DNA of 5,700 nt, taken from assembly GCA_007129695.1 (NCBI GenBank), contig SKVA01000208.1:1-5700 (forward strand). Reading direction: 5' to 3'. The stretch comes from Spirochaetaceae bacterium (lineage in GTDB: Bacteria > Spirochaetota > Spirochaetia > DSM-27196 > SLST01). The notes beneath the pieces are model-generated. The model ran no database searches. It was given only the letters and a program-made list of their open reading frames with translations, and was not told where the DNA came from. Below, piece after piece: positions 1-5,029 of this stretch (the stretch's first letter is position 1; every line of letters starts with the position of its first letter). The position numbers were made by a program, and so were the translations under genes.

Positions 1-147
1 CTCCTTCAGCGCGAACAAGTTCGCCGCTTGATCGGTTTCCCGGAACGCGTACGCGGTAGTCCGATGGACGGGCACGCCGCGGCTCGGGTTCTCGGCGGTC
101 GGGGTGTGCCCCGCGTGGATCGCTGTCGTCTCAAAATTGTGGCTCAC
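1..147 (-). CDS. metY: O-acetylhomoserine sulfhydrylase, N-terminal part (cut by window edge)
   Basis: The 49 codons visible begin at a GTG at 145-147 directly after the cysK stop codon. The peptide starts VSHNFETTAIHAGHTP and continues through VPVHRTTAYAF to AANLFALKE. This matches the N-terminus of the Cys/Met-metabolism PLP enzyme family, specifically the O-acetylhomoserine sulfhydrylase branch (HAG, then VP-TT-Y-F, then ANLFALKE before the usual G-IYTR-NPT block). Family members make homocysteine from O-acetylhomoserine and sulfide in the cytoplasm; the PLP lysine lies beyond the edge. An AGGAGG ribosome binding site sits 5 bases upstream inside the end of cysK, so the GTG start is well supported. 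The adjacency implies co-transcription and translational coupling with cysK. Cystathionine gamma-synthase or another family member is possible, since only about a tenth of the protein is visible. Confidence 0.88.
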   Translation of the reverse strand, partial: MSHNFETTAIHAGHTPTAENPSRGVPVHRTTAYAFRETDQAANLFALKE

Positions 148-1074
148 TTATTCCTCCTCGAACACCCAGGTGCTCAGATACCGCTCTCCGGTGTCGCAGA
201 TCACCGTGGCGATGGTTTTCCCTTCGAACTCCGGCCGCCGCGCGACTTCGAGCGCCGCGCAGACGTTCGCTCCGGCCGAGACGCCGCACAGAATGCCTTC
301 TAGCCGGCCGAGCGAGCGCGTCGTCTGCATCGCAGCGTCGGAATCGACCCGGATCACCTCGTCGATGACCGCCCGATCGAGCACCTCGGGTATGAAGCCG
401 GCTCCGATCCCCTGTATCCGGTGCGGTCCGGGGGCACCGCCCGACAGCACCGGCGACTCGGCGGGCTCCACCGCGATGACCCGTATCGATGGCCGAAGCT
501 CTTTCAACCGCGACCCGACGCCGGTGATCGTTCCGCCGGTGCCGACCCCGGCGACAAACGCGTCGATGCGCCCATCCAGATCGGCCCAGATCTCCTCCGC
601 GGTCGTGCGGCGATGGACGTCGGGGTTCGCCGGGTTCGTGAACTGGCTCGCCATGATCGCGCCCGGAGTCGCCGCGACGATCGCGCGCGCACGCGCGACC
701 GCTCCGTTCATGCCTTCGGGGCCTGGGGTGAGCTCGAGTTCGGCGCCAAGCGCGCGCAGCAGCCTGCGGCGCTCCACGCTCATCGTCTCAGGCATCGTGA
801 TCACCACACGGTAGCCTTTGACCGCGCCGACGTACGCGAGCGCGATACCGGTGTTCCCGCTCGTCGCTTCGACGATCGTCGCCCCCGGCGCGAGCGATCC
901 GTCGCGCTCGGCGGCCTCGATCATCGCAAGACCTATCCGGTCCTTGACGCTCGCACCGGGGTTCAGGTTCTCCAGCTTTGCGACAAGCACCGCGCCGGCT
1001 CCCCGGGCGATCCGGTCGAGCCTGACCATCGGCGTCGAACCAATGAGATCGCTCATGTCACGCGCTACAGCCAT
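148..1074 (-). CDS. cysK: Cysteine synthase A (O-acetylserine sulfhydrylase)
   Basis: This 308-residue cytoplasmic PLP enzyme of beta-family fold type II condenses O-acetylserine with sulfide to give cysteine and acetate. Visible motifs: DLIGSTPMVRL near the N-terminus; NPGASVKDR with the PLP lysine at K44; the substrate-loop TSGNTG at 71-76; PETMSVERR at 95-103; the phosphate-cradle GTGGT at 178-182; GVSAGA at 264-269 with S266 placed to contact the PLP ring nitrogen; and the C-terminal CDTGERYLST. Length is normal for bacterial CysK. The ATG at 1074 is preceded on its own strand by AAGGGGG 3 bases away, whereas the internal ATG at residue 7 has no ribosome binding site. It is first in a unit with metY. 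An AT-rich upstream gap carries a candidate promoter and palindrome. Related alternatives (CysM, cystathionine beta-synthase) are less likely because the motifs and length match CysK throughout and no CBS domains follow. Confidence 0.95.
   Translation of the reverse strand: MAVARDMSDLIGSTPMVRLDRIARGAGAVLVAKLENLNPGASVKDRIGLAMIEAAERDGSLAPGATIVEATSGNTGIALAYVGAVKGYRVVITMPETMSVERRRLLRALGAELELTPGPEGMNGAVARARAIVAATPGAIMASQFTNPANPDVHRRTTAEEIWADLDGRIDAFVAGVGTGGTITGVGSRLKELRPSIRVIAVEPAESPVLSGGAPGPHRIQGIGAGFIPEVLDRAVIDEVIRVDSDAAMQTTRSLGRLEGILCGVSAGANVCAALEVARRPEFEGKTIATVICDTGERYLSTWVFEEE
153..158 (-). promoter_or_regulatory. Ribosome binding site of metY, embedded in the cysK 3' end
   Basis: On the minus strand this reads AGGAGG, a perfect Shine-Dalgarno core, 5 bases before the GTG of metY. 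The same bases encode two of the C-terminal glutamates of CysK (the protein ends FEEE), so ribosomes finishing cysK cover the metY start region. This site settles the GTG start of metY. Confidence 0.85.
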
Positions 1075-1090
1075 ACGCCCCCTTTCTCAT

Positions 1091-1122
1091 CTAATTCTAC
1101 TGTATTAGTGAACATTAGGGAA
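1091..1122 (-). promoter_or_regulatory. Candidate promoter and operator of cysK-metY
   Basis: On the minus strand a -10-like TAGAAT (1094-1099, five of six to TATAAT) follows a weak -35-like TTCCCT (1117-1122, three of six) with a 17-base spacer. Transcription would start near 1087, leaving a leader of only about a dozen bases that still includes the AAGGGGG ribosome binding site. The -10 lies inside an 18-base inverted repeat of form CTAAT-N8-ATTAG (1091-1108), and a further ATTAG on the plus strand lies 10 bases on (1114-1118), one helical turn away. A repressor site overlapping the -10 is a natural reading for a sulfur gene, but neither regulator nor start site is known. The -35 match is poor, so this is tentative. 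Confidence 0.4.
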
Positions 1123-1171
1123 GCGTCGGCCGGGGCGTTCAGCGTCGCCAGGAGGCGAGCAAAGAGGAGGG

Positions 1172-2392
1172 TCAGTTTTCCAGGATCGTGATCTCAACCC
1201 GCCGGTTGCGCCGCATCCCTTCTTCGGTTGCGTTGTCGGCGACCGGCTCGGTCGCGCCGAACCCGCGCAACAGCATCTGATCGCGCGACCGAACGCCGAG
1301 TTCGAGCAGGTACTCGCCGACCGCACCGGCTCGCTGCTCGGATAGCTGTTGCCGCCCCTCGTCGGTTCCGGCGAGCGCGGTATGGCCCGGAATGAGTATA
1401 TCCCGGTCGGGGTACCTGGCGAGGATGTCGGCGATTCCCCGGAGCTTCGCTTTTTCGCTGTCGCGCAGAAGCGGAGAATCGGGTGGGAACAGTATATTAT
1501 CCAGTCGGATCGTCACGCCACGCTCGTCTTCGACGACGTCCTGGTCGCCAAAGCCCAGATCGTCCAGGTCTCGCCGGATCTCGTCGGCGACTCGCGCCCG
1601 ATCCATACGCGACGCTTCGACGATGCGCGCTTCGGCGGTCCCCTCATAGACGACCTCGTCACCCGACGACAACACGAACACGAAGCTGTACGACTCCTCG
1701 TACGCGTGAGGCCTGCCGGATGCGATGTCCCAGTAGAGCAACTGGTCGCTGAACCCGGAAATCCGGACCGGATAGAGCGCCTGCGGATACCGTCGGTTGG
1801 GCCGGTAGAAGACGTTGTACGCAACGTGGATCAGCGCGAACTCCCTTCCGTCGCGCTCGACGTTGCCCTTGTACTCGTACGTAACCGGGATCGGGAACAC
1901 GTACGGCTCGGGGATGCCAAAACTCCGGCGGAAGTCGTGCACCTCTATGCCGGACTCGCTCCACGTATCGCCGGGCTCGAGGGGTCTATCGGGAAAGACC
2001 GGTACGTTTCGGACCACGGGCATGTAGTAGACCGGCTCGATCTCGTAGTAGCCGAGTTCATCGCGCCAGAACCGGGAAACGTACTCCTCGCCCCACGTGA
2101 ACACCTGGGTGAATCCCCGTGCCTCCTCCGACGTCAGGAACACCGCATCGTGGAAGCCCCGCCCGTCGACCACTCGAGGGACGGTGATCGATATCCGGTT
2201 GAGGATCTCGGCACTGTGCGAGTAGTTGCCGTTGATCCAGACGTGCTGATCGACCGTCGACAGCACCCGGTACTGCTCGCCCTCTTCGTAGCGGAACCGG
2301 AACGTGGTCTGAGCCGACGCGAGCACGGCGGCGAGCATCACCATCAAGGTGAGCAGTGGTAGCCTTCTCATGATCATACTACTGTACATCAT
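1172..2392 (-). CDS. Exported OmpA-family protein with C-terminal peptidoglycan-binding domain
   Basis: From the ATG at 2392 the protein has 406 residues. Residues 1-27 form a signal peptide: RR at 9-10, a hydrophobic core, and ASA before Q28. Residues 28 to about 262 are a mostly beta-strand-like, tyrosine-rich region I do not recognise. Residues about 293-404 are an OmpA C-terminal-like domain: TIRLDNILFPPDSPLL, then GHTALAGT at 336-343, LSEQRA at 350-355, RGFGATEP at 376-383 and the closing RRNRRVEI. It probably sits in the periplasm or outer envelope and binds murein non-covalently. The usual ligand Asp after GHT is Ala339, while the Arg (R354) is kept. The frame is open further upstream to 2518, but that extension has no signal-peptide character. 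ATGs at 2392, 2389, 2377 and 2371 all keep the signal peptide; GGGA lies a few bases before the first two. The exact start is uncertain, the identity of the C-terminal domain is not. No operon partner is evident: the gene is divergent from its upstream neighbour and 97 bases from cysK. Confidence 0.85.
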   Translation of the reverse strand: MMYSSMIMRRLPLLTLMVMLAAVLASAQTTFRFRYEEGEQYRVLSTVDQHVWINGNYSHSAEILNRISITVPRVVDGRGFHDAVFLTSEEARGFTQVFTWGEEYVSRFWRDELGYYEIEPVYYMPVVRNVPVFPDRPLEPGDTWSESGIEVHDFRRSFGIPEPYVFPIPVTYEYKGNVERDGREFALIHVAYNVFYRPNRRYPQALYPVRISGFSDQLLYWDIASGRPHAYEESYSFVFVLSSGDEVVYEGTAEARIVEASRMDRARVADEIRRDLDDLGFGDQDVVEDERGVTIRLDNILFPPDSPLLRDSEKAKLRGIADILARYPDRDILIPGHTALAGTDEGRQQLSEQRAGAVGEYLLELGVRSRDQMLLRGFGATEPVADNATEEGMRRNRRVEITILEN

Positions 2393-2486
2393 CGGTCCCG
2401 TGGCGTCGCGTCTTGATAAGATTCTACCCGATATTCTGTCTACCCCTGGCCTCGCGTAGCCGCTCACCGCCGGCGCGAACGCGGCG

Positions 2487-2515
2487 TTGACAACCGCCCG
2501 TCTGGCTCGTATCCT
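2487..2515 (+). promoter_or_regulatory. Sigma70-type promoter of the pseudo-helicase gene
   Basis: A perfect TTGACA (2487-2492) is followed after exactly 17 bases by TATCCT (2510-2515, four of six to TATAAT). Transcription would begin near 2522, giving a leader of about 30 bases before the GTG at 2553. It lies in the 160-base divergent gap shared with the ompA-like gene. I see no equally good promoter toward that gene; only a TAGAAT hexamer (2421-2426, minus strand) without a matching -35. Confidence 0.6.
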
Positions 2516-2552
2516 CACGGTAATCTAAAGCCTTTGAGTTGGGTTCACAGTA

Positions 2553-3668
2553 GTGGCAGGTGACAGAACATCGAACGATACCCGAGCCGAACAGGCCGCC
2601 CTCAGTGCGGCCGAACGGGTGATCAGCCGTGCGCTGAAGAAGCGACGCGACCTCCTCATCGAGGCGCGGGATTGGCGTCGGCTGCCATCGCTTGCCGATG
2701 CGCTGAGGATCAGGGGGCGTCACGGTCACGCAGCGGTGCGGTACCTGGTCGTAACCACCGATCGGTCCCGGATCACGGCCCTCGACCAGCAGATCCGCGC
2801 CCATACCGGACAGCGGGTCGCTGTTCTGTCGCTCGATCCCGGCGAGGATGCGCAGTCACAGGTGTCCCGGATATCGGGTTCGATCGACGTCGTTGTCAGC
2901 ACTCCGACCCGTCTGATCGACCACCTGCGCCGAGGCAACCTTGACGTTTCGTCGGTCTGTTCGTGCGTGATAGACGCGGTTGTGGCAGACGGAACAGGCC
3001 ACTTCGGCGCCGACCTGCAGTTCGTGTACGCGAAGATCGACCAGAGCCCGACGACAACCGCGTTCGTTCAGGACCTTGGTCAGGAGTACCTGCTAGGCGG
3101 GGTGCTGCGTCGACCGCTTTCTTTGTCTGAAGACGACCTGCAGGCCCCCACCGCTCGATCCAACTCATCGGCTCATACCAAGGAGCAGCAGATGTCAGAC
3201 CTGCCGTTTGACCCGAGTGAGCTTCGCGAGAAGATCGCGGAGATCGTCCAGGAGGTGCATGAGGAAGCCGATCCGGGCGAAATGATGGCGTATCGGAAGT
3301 ACGCCCGCAAGTATACTACGCTCTTCAACCGTGGCTACGTGTTCGGGTACCTGATGAAACAGGCGGTCGAGGGCGGATCGACGCGTCCGCGGTCGCGAAA
3401 GCCGCAACGATCCGACGAACCAAGCCCCGACCACCAGAGCGTCTTCGTGAGCGTCGGGCGAAACCGGCGCATTCATGCCCGTGACCTCATTACGTTCTTC
3501 ACGAGCGCCGACGGCGTGACGCGCGATGACATCGGTCAGATCAAGGTGCTCGACAACTACTCGTTCGTGGAGGTGGCCACGGGCAAGGCACAGGCTGCGA
3601 TCGACGAGCTCAACGGCAAGGAGCTTCGGGGCCGAAAGCTGACGGTCAACTTCGCGCGCAAGAAGTAG
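2553..3668 (+). CDS. Degenerate DEAD-box helicase lobe fused to a DbpA-type RNA-binding domain
   Basis: This is a 371-residue protein in three parts. Residues about 18-185 follow the first RecA-like lobe of DEAD-box helicases: AERVISRALKKRRDLLIEAR aligns with the Q-motif-to-motif-I stretch, YLVVTTDRSR with motif Ia, VVVSTPTRLIDHLRRGNLD (112-131) with motif Ib, and SCVIDAVVADGTGHFGADL with motif II. The catalytic residues are gone: no GSGKT after EAR (DWRRLP instead), DEAD replaced by DAVV, and no SAT. The second helicase lobe is absent. Residues 215-272 are a charged, helical segment, then a basic, proline-containing linker. Residues about 295-369 are an intact DbpA RNA-binding domain (FVSVGRNRRIHARDL, DDIGQIKVLDNYSFVEV, LRGRKLTVNFA), which in DbpA binds 23S rRNA hairpin 92. 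I infer an RNA-binding, non-ATPase protein tied to rRNA or ribosome assembly. The start is the GTG at 2553: an in-frame stop lies at 2535-2537 and no ATG occurs before residue 214. The ribosome binding site there is weak. Codon use looks coding throughout. Confidence 0.82.
   Translation: MAGDRTSNDTRAEQAALSAAERVISRALKKRRDLLIEARDWRRLPSLADALRIRGRHGHAAVRYLVVTTDRSRITALDQQIRAHTGQRVAVLSLDPGEDAQSQVSRISGSIDVVVSTPTRLIDHLRRGNLDVSSVCSCVIDAVVADGTGHFGADLQFVYAKIDQSPTTTAFVQDLGQEYLLGGVLRRPLSLSEDDLQAPTARSNSSAHTKEQQMSDLPFDPSELREKIAEIVQEVHEEADPGEMMAYRKYARKYTTLFNRGYVFGYLMKQAVEGGSTRPRSRKPQRSDEPSPDHQSVFVSVGRNRRIHARDLITFFTSADGVTRDDIGQIKVLDNYSFVEVATGKAQAAIDELNGKELRGRKLTVNFARKK
3180..3194 (+). promoter_or_regulatory. 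Internal ribosome binding site and in-frame ATG within the pseudo-helicase gene
   Basis: AAGGAG (3180-3185), 6 bases, then ATG (3192-3194), which is codon 214 of the gene and its first in-frame ATG. This is a far better initiation signal than the one before the GTG at 2553. It sits in a Ser/Ala/Thr-rich interdomain linker, exactly where a separate protein could begin: 158 residues containing the helical segment and the DbpA RNA-binding domain without the dead helicase lobe. Either a second product is made from the same message, or this marks a former gene boundary. It could be a chance match, because the bases also encode KEQQ. Confidence 0.55.
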
Positions 3669-3702
3669 CCGGCGACAGGAGCCGTCTCCCGGGGATTGCA
3701 CG

Positions 3703-3731
3703 GCGGCGGGCGCGTCGGCCGCGGGCGCCGC
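3703..3731. terminator. GC-rich hairpin between convergent genes (weak terminator candidate)
   Basis: GCGGCG (3703-3708) can pair with CGCCGC (3726-3731); an alternative pairing is GGCGC (3709-3713) with GCGCC (3725-3729). It lies in the 83-base gap between the ends of two convergent genes, where a two-way terminator would be expected. There is no T-tract on either side, and GC-rich DNA forms such arms easily, so support is weak. Confidence 0.25.
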
Positions 3732-3751
3732 TACCCCGGCGAGACAGCCGC

Positions 3752-4987
3752 CTATAGCAACACGTTGACGACCACAAGAAACAGCCCCAGATTCAGCACG
3801 ATCCCGACGATGAGCATCAGCGTCGAAACGATCTCGTACCGCCGGGCCCAGCGAGCGCATTGAGCCGACTGCCGCTGCGGCTCGTCGGTCGTCAGCATCG
3901 GCTCGAACAGCTCGACGTCCCGGTCGACCGGCCGGGACGACTCAAAGAGGTAGTAGTACGATCGGGCGGTCGGCGTCTGCCGACGGCCCGACAGGATCCG
4001 CCCGAACGGCCGTAGCCGGTTCGGCCAGCCGGCGACCAGCGTATCGACGCACAGCACTCCGGCTGCGCGCAACGCGTCGCCCTCATCGGCGTCCACGATG
4101 TGAGCCGTGTACACGCCATCGGCGTCGTCGTCGATTCGGGCCGAAGCCGTCTCAAACAGGTAGGGAAGCTGCAGCACATCGCGAAGCGCGCGTAGCAGCC
4201 TGCCCCGCCGCCACCCGCGGCGGTAGACGTAGAACAGGCCAACTCCCGGAGGCAGGAGCGGGATAGCCGGGAGGCTCGCGAGCGCGATCGTCACTTGCGC
4301 GATCAACCGATCTGCCGGGCGGCTGAGAATGAGGTACGCAAGGATCACGAGCGCGAGCGTACCACCGGCCAGCGCAGCAGGGGTCGCGGGGTTCCAGTAT
4401 TCGTTCAATTGGCGCCCGCTCCAGATGCATCGCCGGACGAGCGTGGAAAGCGGGCCGTCATAGAACACAGCAAGCACCGGGGCCGTCGCCGACGCCCGGA
4501 TCACCGGCTGGTCGCCGGTCCGGTCGAGGCTTCCGCAGACGAGCACGCGGGCACCCTCCGGGATGCTGCCAAGCCGCTTCCAGCTGGTGCGAAGCGGCGG
4601 ACCCGCCAATGCCGCTTCGGACTCCTGCGCGACGACATAGACGTCGCTTCGCGCCATGTCGACCGCGACGCTCAGCTGATCGCTACGGACCCACAGGATC
4701 TGTTCATCCTGGATGCTCTCGAGCCGACCAGTAATCCGGACGACCCCGTCGAGCGACCGATCGGCGGGCAAGCCGAGTCCGGCCTCGCCCTCCCCTTCAT
4801 TGCCGCCTCCACGAGCGCCCGAAGAGCGATGGACGCGCCCGTAGGAGACCGGTTCGGCCATCACCGCGTCGTGGATCCGGCTGCGAAACAGCCGCCATCG
4901 GCGCCTGACGGTCAGCGCGCCGACGCCGGGGAGGACCAGGAAGAAGAGGGCTGCAACACCAAGGATCGTGGTCAGAGACGCCAACAT
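3752..4987 (-). CDS. Unrecognised membrane protein with four predicted transmembrane segments
   Basis: The 411-residue product belongs to no family I can name. Hydrophobic segments lie at about 5-26, 203-222, 228-255 and 384-410. Arg-rich stretches follow the first (RRRWRLFRSR) and third (RRGWRRGR), so by the positive-inside rule both soluble parts (27-202 and 256-383) would be cytoplasmic. The first starts with a Gly/Glu/Arg low-complexity stretch (55-73), then alternating strands (VRITGRLESIQ, RVLVCGSLDRTGDQPVIRA) that could form a small beta-barrel. A polar block, SGRQLNEYWNP (190-200), precedes the second membrane segment and looks like a conserved motif. The second soluble part holds strand-rich sequence and SYYYLFES. 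No catalytic signature is visible. The ATG at 4987 has GAGGA 8 bases upstream (4996-5000), supporting the start. It is divergent from the hydrolase gene, with 42 bases between starts, and convergent with the pseudo-helicase gene. Confidence 0.82.
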   Translation of the reverse strand: MLASLTTILGVAALFFLVLPGVGALTVRRRWRLFRSRIHDAVMAEPVSYGRVHRSSGARGGGNEGEGEAGLGLPADRSLDGVVRITGRLESIQDEQILWVRSDQLSVAVDMARSDVYVVAQESEAALAGPPLRTSWKRLGSIPEGARVLVCGSLDRTGDQPVIRASATAPVLAVFYDGPLSTLVRRCIWSGRQLNEYWNPATPAALAGGTLALVILAYLILSRPADRLIAQVTIALASLPAIPLLPPGVGLFYVYRRGWRRGRLLRALRDVLQLPYLFETASARIDDDADGVYTAHIVDADEGDALRAAGVLCVDTLVAGWPNRLRPFGRILSGRRQTPTARSYYYLFESSRPVDRDVELFEPMLTTDEPQRQSAQCARWARRYEIVSTLMLIVGIVLNLGLFLVVVNVLL

Positions 4988-4992
4988 TCTAC

Positions 4993-5019
4993 TTGTCCTC
5001 GGCGGTCAAATGGTATTAT
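4993..5019 (+). promoter_or_regulatory. Candidate promoter of the metallo-hydrolase gene in a 42-base divergent gap
   Basis: TTGTCC (4993-4998, four of six to TTGACA) and TATTAT (5014-5019, five of six to TATAAT) lie 15 bases apart, shorter than the optimal 17. The predicted transcript would start around 5026, only a few bases before the GTG at 5030, consistent with a leaderless or nearly leaderless message. The gap also separates the start of the opposite membrane-protein gene, so the AT-rich patch probably serves both directions; on the minus strand TAAAAT (5018-5023) is a possible -10 without a clear -35. Confidence 0.4.
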
Positions 5020-5029
5020 TTTATCCAAT

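Noticed and set aside
104..814. Long plus-strand open frames across the cysK region (also 421-1191 and 818-1108)
   Set aside because: They are antisense to a full-length, motif-complete CysK. Their products are Arg/Ser/Pro-rich without any fold signature, as expected of opposite-strand frames in GC-rich DNA.
1058..1090. Short ORF (MRKGAYGCSA) overlapping the cysK start, a possible cysteine-sensing leader peptide
   Set aside because: It has no ribosome binding site, a single Cys codon, and would start at or upstream of the predicted transcription start.
1145..1158. Small hairpin TCGCC-AGGA-GGCGA 13 bases after the ompA-like stop codon
   Set aside because: The stem is only 5 base pairs with no T-tract. 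Its placement suits a terminator, but arms this short are expected by chance in GC-rich DNA.
1349..2362. 337-residue plus-strand frame antisense to the ompA-like gene
   Set aside because: The minus strand encodes a signal peptide and a recognisable OmpA C-terminal domain in this stretch; the plus frame shows no family motif and is an artefact of codon bias.
2393..2518. N-terminal extension of the ompA-like gene to the ATG at 2518
   Set aside because: The added 42 residues are Arg/Ala-rich, would bury the signal peptide internally, and overlap the promoter region of the divergent gene. Starts at 2392-2371 are more sensible.
3669..3751. Imperfect direct repeat CCGGCGACAG / CCGGCGAGACAG in the convergent gap
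   Set aside because: There are only two short copies differing by an insertion; this is consistent with chance in a GC-rich spacer.
3195..3860. 221-residue minus-strand frame overlapping the DbpA domain and the end of the membrane-protein gene
   Set aside because: It opposes the conserved DbpA RNA-binding domain, runs through the intergenic hairpin and into the neighbour in a different frame, and has no domain signal.
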